From CBDUQI01 sp965369325 (GTDB taxonomy: Bacteria > Pseudomonadota > Gammaproteobacteria > Steroidobacterales > JBCBZW01), in NCBI GenBank assembly GCA_965369325.1, contig CBDUQI010000003.1, forward strand, positions 15,138-79,137: DNA of 64,000 bases, written 5' to 3'. A program made the position numbers and the translations under genes. This document shows, one piece after another, positions 43,008 through 51,468 of this stretch; position 1 is the first letter of the stretch; each line of letters starts with the position of its first letter. The notes below the pieces were generated by a model. It had not been told where the DNA came from. It ran no database searches and saw nothing but the letters and a program-made list of their open reading frames with translations.

Positions 43008-43565
43008 GTGTTGAATACCAGTGCCATAGTAGAGAGGCTGCCCGAAAGCATGAGACGCGAAATCAGTGAGCCTGAGAAGCTCTTTGCCGATCTGAAACGT
43101 GAGATTGCCCACACGGCCAGCACGCGTTACCTGCATCGATTGCATTGCGTGTGGTTGGTGCACAAATCCGGTAGCTGCCAGCGGGTGGCCGAGTGGTTTG
43201 GTGAAAGCCGTCGAACCATCGAGCGATGGGTTCGTGAGTACGAGGAACAGGGAGCGGACGGTCTGCTCGACCGGCGCAAGCCAGGGCGCCCGCCTAGAAT
43301 CTCGAATGAGATGGCTTCCACGCTGATCGGCGAGCTGGCGATGAACCCGGAGCATCATGGGTATACCGCTAACACTTGGACCGGGCGGCTGTTGAAAAAA
43401 CACCTTCATTCGAGCCATGAAGTGGATATGAGTCTGCGTCAGTGCCAGCGGCTGCTGCATAGGTTCGGTGCTGTGGATGAGCAGATTTCGCCGTCGAGCC
43501 CGCCAGCACGGCCGCCTGAACTTGCGCGACCTGCGCCTGAGGATGACTCAGAGGAAGATAATTAA
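43008..43565 (+). CDS. Stand-alone helix-turn-helix protein resembling transposase DNA-binding domain
   Basis: GTG at 43008 lies nine bases after AAGGAG and is the best start; the result is 185 residues. Residues ~45-100 (LHCVWLVHKSGSCQRVAEWFGESRRTIERWVREYEEQG) are a helix-turn-helix like that of IS630-type transposases. A GRPPR hinge and a second winged-helix segment (GYTANTWTGRLLKKHL ... LRQCQRLLHRFG) follow. No DDE catalytic domain follows and no inverted repeats flank it. The tail is acidic and Pro-rich. It is therefore more likely a regulator derived from a transposase than a mobile element. It might act on the neighbouring PEP-CTERM gene, but this is conjecture. Confidence 0.75.
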   Translation: MLNTSAIVERLPESMRREISEPEKLFADLKREIAHTASTRYLHRLHCVWLVHKSGSCQRVAEWFGESRRTIERWVREYEEQGADGLLDRRKPGRPPRISNEMASTLIGELAMNPEHHGYTANTWTGRLLKKHLHSSHEVDMSLRQCQRLLHRFGAVDEQISPSSPPARPPELARPAPEDDSEEDN

Positions 43566-43573
43566 TACGTCAT

Positions 43574-44005
43574 CTATTTTGACGTAGGCGGCTTGTTGCA
43601 ACGCACTTGATCCACGGTCCAAAACCGGGCGACGGCTGCACTCTGGCGCAGTAGGTAGTCGTTTTGCACGGCCAACGCTTCGCGCTCCCGCTGGTGGCTG
43701 TCATCGCAGCTGTCGCTATCAAAGCGCCCGCTTTGATGCTGCAGGAAGTGCACAAACTCGTGCACCAGCAATGATTGCACCTCCACCGTATCGATCTCGC
43801 GATAGCGTTGGTGTATGTAGATTATGCCGTTGTCGTCGTACCACCCCGCCACTTGGCAATCATGTTCACCGCACACCTGTTCAACAAAAAAACTGTGCGG
43901 CTGAAATTGCACCTGCGGTGGTTGTGCCGGCGCATCATAGCTTGACAACTGCACCGCCCAGCTGAGCAGGGTAAGCATCGTTTCGCTGAGTGCACTACTC
44001 ATCAT
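43574..44005 (-). CDS. Small HExxH protein at the end of the kynurenine operon
   Basis: The product from ATG 44005 is 143 residues. It contains LLVHEFVHFLQHQSGR, an HExxH motif of a putative zinc metallopeptidase, preceded by GIIYIHQRYREIDTVEVQSLLVHE, a common arrangement in small gluzincin-like domains. The start overlaps the end of the kynurenine monooxygenase gene (GATGATGAGTAG), so translation is probably coupled. No clear signal cleavage site follows its hydrophobic start (MLTLLSWAVQL). Several cysteines suggest export. The link to kynurenine metabolism is unknown. Confidence 0.65.
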   Translation of the reverse strand: MMSSALSETMLTLLSWAVQLSSYDAPAQPPQVQFQPHSFFVEQVCGEHDCQVAGWYDDNGIIYIHQRYREIDTVEVQSLLVHEFVHFLQHQSGRFDSDSCDDSHQREREALAVQNDYLLRQSAAVARFWTVDQVRCNKPPTSK

Positions 44006-45383
44006 CCGCTGCCGTTTGCCGGATATCGAGCGGCGGCAGCTGTTGCAGCACCAGCTGTGCGCCGTATTCAAAGTCCACATCTTCGATGCGCGAGGCGTGG
44101 TGCGTTATCTGCCTCAGAATCCGCTCTTGTATTTCCCCTCGGTGCAGGGCTTGCGCATAGGGGATATGGCGGAAAGAGATCATGGTGTAGCGGGGCACAA
44201 ACCGGGTCGGATGGCGCCGTTCCAGCTCCCATGCGAGCTGCTTGCGCAAGTGAAAGCCGGGGTCGCGCACCGAATCGCGCATTTCAATATAGTTCTCCAG
44301 CGCCATTTGCGCGATTGCGTCGGTGTTAGGTTTGCGTGCCGCCTGGAATCGGGAGAATACGCTTTCCCAAGTGCCCTGCGGATGTGTCAGGCAAGCATCC
44401 AGTTCGCGGCAATCCTCGAACGCCGCGTTCATCCCCTGGCCGTGAAACGGCACAATACCGTGCGCGGCATCACCAATAAGCAACGCGTTACCACCCACGT
44501 GCCAAGGGTAGGCGTGCACGGTTTGCATCCGCCCGGTTGGGTTGTCGAAGAACTCCTGCTCAAGCGCCGGGATCAATGGCGCAACGTCGGAAAACTCGCG
44601 AGCGAAAAACTCGCGTACCTCTGAAGGTGTATTGAGTCGGTCGAAGCCAGGATCGCCCCGCCTGGGCATGAATAACGTCACCGTAAAGCTGCCATCCAGA
44701 TTGGGCAGCGCAATCAGCATGTGCGATCCACGGGGCCAGATGTGCAACGCATCCGGTGCGATCCGGTGTGCGCCCTGCGGGCCAGCCGGCAACGTCAGCT
44801 CTTTGTAATCGTGAGGCAGGTACTCCACGCTTGCCTCGAAGCCATCGCGCGCCATCATCTGGCGACGAATCCGCGAAGTTGCGCCACCGGCACAGATTAC
44901 CGGGCCGTGGGTGAATTCACGATGCTCACCGCTGTGTTTGTCTAGGACGCGCATGGCGCCGGTGTCGAAGTCCACCTGCTCCACACGATGCTCAAAGTAC
45001 AATCGCACGTGTTCGTGTGCGTCGGCCGCATGCAGCAGGAGTATGTTCAAGTGGGCGCGGGAGACGGAGTAAATTACCTCATCGGGCCGCTGTCCGTAAG
45101 GTTGCCGTCGCAGCTCGCCCTGTAAATCGTGCATCATGCGCCCGCGCATGGAAGTCAGCAGCGGCTGCACATCGTGCTCCAGGCCAACCTGTTGCAGGGC
45201 GGCTAGGCCGCGGTTCGCGAGCGCCAAGTTAATCGATCGGCCAGCGGGAATTGGCGTGTTGCGCATATCCACCCGCCGTTCAAACAAGTGCACCTCGATG
45301 CCTCGGCGGGCCAGGTAGATCGCCAGCAACGATCCGGCCAGACCGGCGCCGATAATATTTACCGGAGCATGCGGCAGCGGCAT
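43995..45383 (-). CDS. kmo: Kynurenine 3-monooxygenase
   Basis: The FAD-dependent hydroxylase features are GAGLAGSLLAIYLARRG near residue 10, the family-specific RSINLALANRGLAAL, and LIGDAAHGIVPFHGQGMNAAFED, which is strongly characteristic of KMO. It converts L-kynurenine to 3-hydroxykynurenine with NADPH and oxygen. The 462-residue length is normal. ATG 45383 lies just after the kynureninase stop. Bacterial KMO appears in lineages that make NAD from tryptophan or degrade tryptophan. Confidence 0.95.
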   Translation of the reverse strand: MPLPHAPVNIIGAGLAGSLLAIYLARRGIEVHLFERRVDMRNTPIPAGRSINLALANRGLAALQQVGLEHDVQPLLTSMRGRMMHDLQGELRRQPYGQRPDEVIYSVSRAHLNILLLHAADAHEHVRLYFEHRVEQVDFDTGAMRVLDKHSGEHREFTHGPVICAGGATSRIRRQMMARDGFEASVEYLPHDYKELTLPAGPQGAHRIAPDALHIWPRGSHMLIALPNLDGSFTVTLFMPRRGDPGFDRLNTPSEVREFFAREFSDVAPLIPALEQEFFDNPTGRMQTVHAYPWHVGGNALLIGDAAHGIVPFHGQGMNAAFEDCRELDACLTHPQGTWESVFSRFQAARKPNTDAIAQMALENYIEMRDSVRDPGFHLRKQLAWELERRHPTRFVPRYTMISFRHIPYAQALHRGEIQERILRQITHHASRIEDVDFEYGAQLVLQQLPPLDIRQTAADDE

Positions 45384-45387
45384 GATG

Positions 45388-46725
45388 TCAGTCTCCGATG
45401 TGCGGCCCGGAGGCATCTGCAGGTGGCGTAAGATCGGGCAGCACTAGCTGGCGCAGGATGCTGACGAAGGCGAACACGTCTTCAAAGCGGTTATACAACG
45501 GGACCGGCGCGATACGAATAACGTCCGGTTCGCGCCAGTCGCCGATCACCCCGTGTGCCTCTAGCGCCTCAAACAGTGCGCGTCCCTGGCGGGCGCCCTG
45601 GCGTACCCGCAGCGATAGCTGGCACCCGCGCCGCGCAGGGTTCAGTGGCGTGATGATCTGTATCTGCTCGTCTAGTTGTTGGGTCAACAGCAACTGCAGG
45701 TAGCCGCTCAGTTGCAGCGACTTTGCGCGCAACGCCTCCATCCCCGTGTCGTCGAACATCTGCAGTGAGGCTAGTAGCGGCGCGAATGCCAGAATCGGCG
45801 GATTGCTTAACTGCCAGCCTTCGGCGCTGTCAATCGGGCTGAAGTTAGGGCCCATTTGGAATCGCGTGGCTTTGTCGTGTCCCCACCATCCGGCCAGCCG
45901 GGGCAACGTGGCCTGGTGAGAATGGCGCTGGTGTACAAAACACCCGGCAACTGCGCCAGGGCCGGCGTTCAGGTACTTGTACGTGCACCAAACGGCAAAG
46001 TCTGCATTCCACTCATGCAGGGCCAAGGGGATATTGCCGATGGCGTGTGCAAGGTCGAAGCCGACGCGCGCGCCCGCCTTACGTGCGTGCCGAGTAATCG
46101 CCGCCATGTCATAGACTTCACCGGTGTAGTACTGCACGCCGGGTAGTAACACTAGAGCAATCTCGGGTCCCGCTTGGTCGATGTAGGTGAGCAGGTCTTC
46201 GGTGCGCACGGCCTGCTCGCCCGGGCGCGGGGCGATTTCGATCAGCCCTTGCTCGGCGTTGAGCCCGTGTAAATCCAGGTGTGACTGGACCGCGTAGCGG
46301 TCCGAAGGAAAGGCGTCTTGTTCGATGAGAATTTTACGCCGCGCTCCCTCCGGCCGGTAAAAAGTGGTCAACATCAGGTGCAGATTGACAGTGAGGGAGT
46401 TCATGCACACCACTTCGTCCTCATGTGCCCCCACCAGCGTGGCCGTAGGCCCGGCCGCCAACTCGTGGTATCGGGCCCACGGGCGCAGCCCCTTAAAGTG
46501 CCCCAGTACACCGAGGTTGCGCCATTCGTCCAGTTCCTGGTGGACGTAGGTTGCGGCCGCGTGTGGTTGCAGGCCCAGTGAGTTACCGCACAGGTAGATG
46601 CAGCGCTGCGTACCCAGCCGTGGGATATGAAACTGCTCGACCGTCTTGCGCAACGGATCGGCCTGGTCCAGGTCGCGGGCAACGCTCAGGGCTGCGCCCG
46701 GCATATCGGCAATTGACAAGCTCAC
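45388..46725 (-). CDS. kynU: Kynureninase
   Basis: The 445-residue PLP enzyme contains YLCGNSLGLQP near residue 44, NSLTVNLHLML, QDAFPSDRYAVQSH and the Schiff-base Lys250 in CTYKYLNAGPG. It cleaves 3-hydroxykynurenine to 3-hydroxyanthranilate and alanine. Its ATG overlaps the stop of the upstream formamidase-like gene by ATGA, and kmo starts right after it, which shows tight operon coupling. Confidence 0.96.
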   Translation of the reverse strand: MSLSIADMPGAALSVARDLDQADPLRKTVEQFHIPRLGTQRCIYLCGNSLGLQPHAAATYVHQELDEWRNLGVLGHFKGLRPWARYHELAAGPTATLVGAHEDEVVCMNSLTVNLHLMLTTFYRPEGARRKILIEQDAFPSDRYAVQSHLDLHGLNAEQGLIEIAPRPGEQAVRTEDLLTYIDQAGPEIALVLLPGVQYYTGEVYDMAAITRHARKAGARVGFDLAHAIGNIPLALHEWNADFAVWCTYKYLNAGPGAVAGCFVHQRHSHQATLPRLAGWWGHDKATRFQMGPNFSPIDSAEGWQLSNPPILAFAPLLASLQMFDDTGMEALRAKSLQLSGYLQLLLTQQLDEQIQIITPLNPARRGCQLSLRVRQGARQGRALFEALEAHGVIGDWREPDVIRIAPVPLYNRFEDVFAFVSILRQLVLPDLTPPADASGPHIGD

Positions 46726-47537
46726 ACCAACTCCATCGGAAAAATCAACGGCCTGCTCGGCGCCGCATCGTTCATAAAAGGCGCCACCTGCAGGTTCAGT
46801 ACGTACAGCCCGTCGCCGATTTCGTTTGGTACATAAACCAACTCAGTAATGGTGGCCTGCAAACGCTGTACCTGATCCACTGCGTGGGTCTGCGGCGGCA
46901 TGCCGAAAAAAATGCGGTGCGTGGCCAGATGTCCCCCATCGTGCGCGCGGTCGATTGATGGGGTATCCACCAGCAGGTGCTCCACCCCGCGCCGTACCAG
47001 ATAGGTCATGGCGTCGCTGGAGAAGAAAGCGGTGGGGTTGTCGCCCTCGTATTTGCGCCGCGGTTTGCTGGCATCATTGGGCGTCGTACGCACGATTAGC
47101 GCTGGTACGCGAGGGAACTCGCCCAGCCCCTTACGCAACGCCTCGCAGGTGATCAGGCGATCGCTTTCAACCAGCGGATGGGCGGTGAGATCGCCCGTAT
47201 CAATCGCTGGCGTGGGCCCGACCGTTAACAGCACCGCAGGCAGCAAGGTCTCGCTGGCCACTGAGCGGATCGCGACCCGCTCATCAGTGAGGTGTCCCGC
47301 GCACTCGGTATGGGTGCCGTTGCAGTGTGGGTTCAGGTGCAGCACCCGCGCGTTGCAGCTGCCGCCCTCGCGCGTGTCGCCGATGAACTCGCCGCTCACC
47401 ATCGGCTCACCGGTGGCGATACTGGCATCAAAATGATTGGGTTGTGGGCCATCGAATGCCAGCGGAATGGAGATGTCGTAGAGGCGATGCGTGTCAAAAC
47501 GGTAACGCCGTCCGCGATGTGAAAACTGCAACTTCAA
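46722..47537 (-). CDS. Cyclase-family hydrolase, probable kynurenine formamidase
   Basis: The metal motif reads HCNGTHTECAGH, related to the HxGTHxDxxxH of KynB-type kynurenine formamidases and other cyclase-family enzymes. It has one extra residue and Glu in place of Asp. A second conserved segment is LVDTPSIDR. At 271 residues it is longer than typical KynB (~210). Its position between 3-hydroxyanthranilate dioxygenase and kynureninase, with ATGA overlap to kynU, supports hydrolysis of N-formylkynurenine to kynurenine. That role is inferred from context. Confidence 0.82.
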   Translation of the reverse strand: MKLQFSHRGRRYRFDTHRLYDISIPLAFDGPQPNHFDASIATGEPMVSGEFIGDTREGGSCNARVLHLNPHCNGTHTECAGHLTDERVAIRSVASETLLPAVLLTVGPTPAIDTGDLTAHPLVESDRLITCEALRKGLGEFPRVPALIVRTTPNDASKPRRKYEGDNPTAFFSSDAMTYLVRRGVEHLLVDTPSIDRAHDGGHLATHRIFFGMPPQTHAVDQVQRLQATITELVYVPNEIGDGLYVLNLQVAPFMNDAAPSRPLIFPMELV

Positions 47538-47547
47538 CGCCGGCTCC

Positions 47548-48063
47548 TCAGTCGGGCACGCTCATTACCGTGGCGCATTCGCCGCACGTGCGCAGGGCCT
47601 CGCTGGCAAAGAATTTCTCGAACAGCGGGCTCAGTTGGGTCTCGATGTTCTCAAGCACAAAGTACTCGCTGTGCAGGCGATGGTTGCAACGCTCGCAATA
47701 CCACATGAAGCCGTCCAACTCGCCCGCGACTCGTTGACGTTCCACCACCAGCCCCACGGTGTCGGGGAAGCGTTGCGGTGAGTGTGGCACGTGGGCCGGC
47801 AGCAGAAACATCTCACCTTCGCAGATGGGGATATCTACCCGTTGCCCGTCCTGCATGGTCGCAAGCAACATGTCCCCTTGGATCTGATAGAACAGCTCCT
47901 CGCCGGGGTCATCATGATAGTCCTTGCGTGCGTTGGGCCCGCCCACCACCATCACGATGGTGTCGGCATCGGTAAAGATCCGCTTGTTACAAACCGGCGG
48001 ACGTAATGCCTCTCGGTGCTCGTCAATCCACTGCAAAAAATTAATCGGTTTGAGCGTCGCCAC
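47548..48063 (-). CDS. 3-hydroxyanthranilate 3,4-dioxygenase
   Basis: The 171-residue cupin carries iron ligands His50, Glu56 and His94 (DYHDDPGEELFYQ and LPAHVPHSPQRF). It also has the C-terminal rubredoxin-like pair CERC and CGEC found in bacterial enzymes (nbaC/HAAO type). It opens 3-hydroxyanthranilate to aminocarboxymuconate semialdehyde, which closes to quinolinate. It is the first gene of the minus-strand operon; the formamidase-like gene starts ten bases after its stop. Confidence 0.95.
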   Translation of the reverse strand: MATLKPINFLQWIDEHREALRPPVCNKRIFTDADTIVMVVGGPNARKDYHDDPGEELFYQIQGDMLLATMQDGQRVDIPICEGEMFLLPAHVPHSPQRFPDTVGLVVERQRVAGELDGFMWYCERCNHRLHSEYFVLENIETQLSPLFEKFFASEALRTCGECATVMSVPD

Positions 48064-48165
48064 GCAGCCTCCTTATGATGAGTGCAAGCGTTGCCTGGGG
48101 CAACGTTGAGCAGCTAAGAGTATGCCGCGTGCGGGCGGGGTATGCAGTAGCAATTTGTTTCGTCC

Positions 48166-48984
48166 CTATCCGCATGCGACCCCCACCCAGGCCTCATGAT
48201 CATCATTCAGGTTGGCGGCCGACAGGGTGTTGCCCCAGACGCAACCGCTGTCCAGCCCGATCAAGCCCTGCTCGCGGTAGCGGCCGAGCGCTGCCCAATG
48301 CCCGAATACAACACGGGTGCCCGCCCAAGCGCGCTGGGGCAGGTCGAACCACGGCGTCAGGCCAGCTGCTTGCTCGCCTGGTGCGCCTTTGAACTTGTGC
48401 TCCAGCGTCCCATCGGCAAAACAAAAGCGCACACGCGTGAGGTAGGCCGTGGTAGTTACCAGACGAGTCATACCAGTTAGATCGTGGTGCCAGCGATCCG
48501 CCTGGTGGCGGTAGCACAAATCCAGAAACTCTTGTGCCTCATCGCTGCGCAGTACGGCTTGCACCTCATTGGCGCATTGTGTGGCATCGGCCAGCGTCCA
48601 TTGCGGTGCCAGCCCGGCGTGCACCAGCGTCCAGTCGGCGCTGGCATCGTGATGCAGCAGCGCCAGTCCGCGCAGCCAGTGGATCAACTCATCCCGGTCA
48701 GGCGCCTGCAACACGGGCAGCAAGGTGTCGCTGGCGCGATGTTTCGCGCTTGGCACTTCCAGCGCTAGCGCGATCAGATGCAGATCGTGATTGCCGAGCA
48801 CCACGTGTGCGCTGTCGCCCAGTTGTTTGACTGTGCGCAGTACCCTGAGTGAGTCGGGCCCGCGGTTGACCAAGTCGCCGCAGAACCACAACTGGTCCTG
48901 GGCGGGATCGAACGCTAGTGCGTCGAGCAGGCGGTGCAGTGGCTCGGCACAACCCTGCACGTCGCCAATCGCGTAAATACTCAC
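48166..48984 (-). CDS. apaH: Symmetrical bis(5'-nucleosyl)-tetraphosphatase ApaH
   Basis: Metallophosphatase motifs are in order: GDVQGC at residue 7, GDLVNRGPDSL and GNHDLHLIAL, followed by VFGHWAALG. ApaH hydrolyses Ap4A to two ADP and also removes Np4 caps from RNA in E. coli. The 272-residue length is typical. It is the last gene of the conserved lptD-surA-pdxA-rsmA-apaG-apaH order, 79 bp after apaG. Confidence 0.96.
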   Translation of the reverse strand: MSIYAIGDVQGCAEPLHRLLDALAFDPAQDQLWFCGDLVNRGPDSLRVLRTVKQLGDSAHVVLGNHDLHLIALALEVPSAKHRASDTLLPVLQAPDRDELIHWLRGLALLHHDASADWTLVHAGLAPQWTLADATQCANEVQAVLRSDEAQEFLDLCYRHQADRWHHDLTGMTRLVTTTAYLTRVRFCFADGTLEHKFKGAPGEQAAGLTPWFDLPQRAWAGTRVVFGHWAALGRYREQGLIGLDSGCVWGNTLSAANLNDDHEAWVGVACG

Positions 48985-49063
48985 AACGCTCGCCGGCTAG
49001 ATGGCGCCGAGCGGCTGCGCACGTCGCTGGCGGCAGGCGGGGTGCTGGCGGAGCGATGCCGGT

Positions 49064-49447
49064 CTAGTGCAGCGATCCGGGGATGGCCAGCGTGAATGGG
49101 GAGATGGGGGCTTTGAAGCGTTTGCCGTCATCCGCGATCCACTGATAGTGCCCCTCCATTGCGCCGACGGGTGTTTCAAGTACCGCCCCGCTGCTGTATC
49201 GGAACCCCTCGCCGGGCTTAAGATAGGGCTTTTCTCCCACCACGCCCTCGCCGGCCACTTCCTGCACTTTGCCGTTGGCATCGGTGATAAGCCAGTGACG
49301 GGTGAGCAGACGAGCGGGTACATCGCCTTCGTTACGCATGGTGACGGTGTAGCCGAACACGTAGCGATCGTCCTCTGGGTTGGACTGATCGTCGATAAAT
49401 CGCGTCTCGACCTGCACTTTGATGTCGTAGTCAGTATGTTCGCTCAT
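49064..49447 (-). CDS. apaG: ApaG (Co2+/Mg2+ efflux-associated) protein
   Basis: The 127-residue immunoglobulin-like protein contains YTVTMRNEGDVPARLLTRHWLITDANG and the C-terminal HYQWIADDG...PISPFTLAIP, the ApaG signature. A GGGG-type ribosome site precedes the ATG. Its biochemical role remains uncertain; mutants in enterobacteria show metal sensitivity. It lies between rsmA and apaH as usual, although a 213-bp gap separates it from rsmA here. I see no gene in that gap. Confidence 0.95.
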   Translation of the reverse strand: MSEHTDYDIKVQVETRFIDDQSNPEDDRYVFGYTVTMRNEGDVPARLLTRHWLITDANGKVQEVAGEGVVGEKPYLKPGEGFRYSSGAVLETPVGAMEGHYQWIADDGKRFKAPISPFTLAIPGSLH

Positions 49448-49660
49448 GGGTAACCCCTAAGCTCAAGCGGTGTCCAATTGTTATTCAGTACTTCCTTAGG
49501 CGGGCAGGCTGCTGAGGCAAGGGTGTGATTCAGCGTCAGTGACTGTGTCGCCTGTTCGAGAGGGTACCGCATTGCAGGTATGCAGCGACAGCCCCAACAC
49601 CCGTAGATTCAGTGCATTATGTGGCGAATGCGTTCAAAAACATGAATATACAACCATCGA

Positions 49661-50467
49661 TCAAGGGGCAGGCGTGGAGGCGGCTAATGCCGCGCTGGCC
49701 GCATTCGCCAGCTGGGCAAACTGCTTAGGTAGCAGGCGCTCCGGGCGAATGCCCGGGTCGATGCCAAGCGCCACAATGGCCTCGCTGTTCAGGAGGCCGC
49801 GCAGGCCGTTGCGCAGAGTTTTGCGCCGCATGGAGAAGGTTTGGCGCACTAGGCGATCAAACATCGGCAGGTCGTCGACGGTGAAGGCCGGTTCGCGCCG
49901 CACGTCAATACGTACGAGGCTTGAGTCTACTTTCGGCGGCGGTGTGAACGCGCTCGGGGCAATGTCAAACAAAGCACTGATGCGGCAACGCTGCGCCAGC
50001 ATAACCGTTAGGCGTCCGTAGGTTTTATCACCCGGGCTCGCCGCCATCCGCTGAACAACTTCTTTTTGCAACATGAAATGCATGTCCAGAATGTGCGCGT
50101 GAAAGCGCAGCAGGTGGAACAGCAGCGGGGTGGATATGTTATACGGCAGGTTTCCGGTCAACCGCAGCAGCGGCGCCTCTGGGGTTGAGCGCAAAGTGGC
50201 AAAGTCGAACCTCAGCGCGTCGGCTTGATGCACGGTCAGTTCGCCTGCGCTGGCCATCGACTTGATCAGGCCGGGCACAATGTCGCGGTCCAACTCGATG
50301 GCGGTGAGCCGTTGGCAGCGTTGCAGCATCGGGCGGGTAATCGCGCCGGGGCCCGGACCGATTTCTACGATTGTCTGATCTGGCATCGGGCTAATCGCCT
50401 GCACGATCGCTTCAATCACCGCGGGATCGCGCAGAAAGTGCTGGCCAAAGCGTTTACGTGTTTGCAT
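49661..50467 (-). CDS. rsmA: 16S rRNA dimethyladenosine transferase (KsgA/RsmA)
   Basis: From ATG 50467 it begins MQTRKRFGQHFLRD, the standard KsgA opening, and continues with the SAM-binding VEIGPGPGAIT and the catalytic NLPYNIST. It dimethylates two adenines at the 3' end of 16S rRNA during small-subunit maturation. The 268-residue length is usual. The start lies inside the end of pdxA, giving overlapping frames. Five extra residues from an upstream frame start (50482) are unlikely. Confidence 0.96.
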   Translation of the reverse strand: MQTRKRFGQHFLRDPAVIEAIVQAISPMPDQTIVEIGPGPGAITRPMLQRCQRLTAIELDRDIVPGLIKSMASAGELTVHQADALRFDFATLRSTPEAPLLRLTGNLPYNISTPLLFHLLRFHAHILDMHFMLQKEVVQRMAASPGDKTYGRLTVMLAQRCRISALFDIAPSAFTPPPKVDSSLVRIDVRREPAFTVDDLPMFDRLVRQTFSMRRKTLRNGLRGLLNSEAIVALGIDPGIRPERLLPKQFAQLANAASAALAASTPAP

Positions 50468-51467
50468 GCGGTGCGGGCCCACTGCATGGCTGGGGTACGC
50501 CAGTCATCTGCGCGGCCATTTCAATCGCGGCGAACATACTGCCAGGGTGGGCGGTGCCGGTCAGTGCCAGATCGAGTGCGGTACCGTGATCCACGGAGGT
50601 GCGCACGAATGGGAGGCCGAGTGTCACGTTGACGGCTTCGCCAAAGCCACTGTGTTTGAGCACTGGCAGGCCCTGGTCATGATACATGGCAAGTACAGCG
50701 TCTACGCCCTGCAAGCGCTCACGGGTAAACGCCGTATCGGCCGGCAGTGGCCCGATTAACTGCATGCCCTGCTCACGCAACTGAGCCAGCGCCGGCTGGA
50801 TGACCTGGATCTCTTCCTGACCCAGGTGCCCGTCTTCGCCAGCGTGCGGGTTGAGCCCGCACACCAGGATGCGCGGGCGGGCAATACCAAAGCGGGTTTT
50901 CAGATCGCTGTGCAGAATGTTCAGCACCTCGTGCAGACGCTGCTCGGTAATCGCATCCGGCACCTCGCGAAGTGGCAGATGGGTGGTGGCTAGCGCCACG
51001 CGCAAGTGCGCGCTGGCCAGAATCATCACGGTGGTAGGCACGCCCGCGCCAGCCGCCAGAAACTCGGTATGCCCGGTAAAGGGGACGCCCGCCTCGTTGA
51101 TAACGCCTTTGTGCACCGGTGCGGTCACAATGCCGGCGTATCGTCCGCTCATGCACGCGCCGACGGTGTACCGAAGTACTTCCAGCACGTGTGCGGCATT
51201 CTCACGGTTTAGCTGTCCGGGCTCGACCGGGCATCGCACCGGCACGTGCACATACGGCAGATGGCCTGGTCGATGTACCTGCGGTGCTGGGTCTGCGTGC
51301 GCTTGGGCATGCAGCTTGATGTCCAGCCCCAGGTGCGCGGCGCGTGCCCGCAGCACCTGCTCATCGCCCACAGCGACCAGCGCGCAGGGCCAGGGTTTGG
51401 CGGCAGCGCGCAGGCATAGCTCCGGGCCGATACCTGCCGGCTCGCCGCAGCTCAGCAACAGCGCCAT
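50454..51467 (-). CDS. pdxA: 4-hydroxythreonine-4-phosphate dehydrogenase PdxA
   Basis: The protein opens with SCGEPAGIGPELCL, and has GHTEFLAAGAGV, NPHAGEDGHLGQEE and YHDQGLPVLKHSGFGEAVNVTLGLPF, all PdxA hallmarks including metal and substrate ligands. It oxidises 4-phosphohydroxy-threonine in the DXP-dependent route to pyridoxal phosphate. It starts one base after the surA stop and overlaps rsmA at its end. Confidence 0.96.
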   Translation of the reverse strand: MALLLSCGEPAGIGPELCLRAAAKPWPCALVAVGDEQVLRARAAHLGLDIKLHAQAHADPAPQVHRPGHLPYVHVPVRCPVEPGQLNRENAAHVLEVLRYTVGACMSGRYAGIVTAPVHKGVINEAGVPFTGHTEFLAAGAGVPTTVMILASAHLRVALATTHLPLREVPDAITEQRLHEVLNILHSDLKTRFGIARPRILVCGLNPHAGEDGHLGQEEIQVIQPALAQLREQGMQLIGPLPADTAFTRERLQGVDAVLAMYHDQGLPVLKHSGFGEAVNVTLGLPFVRTSVDHGTALDLALTGTAHPGSMFAAIEMAAQMTGVPQPCSGPAPHANT

Positions 51468-51468
51468 G

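Noticed and set aside
42972..43565. Insertion sequence of the IS630 type
   Set aside because: Only the DNA-binding half is present, with no DDE domain, no terminal inverted repeats and no target duplication seen.
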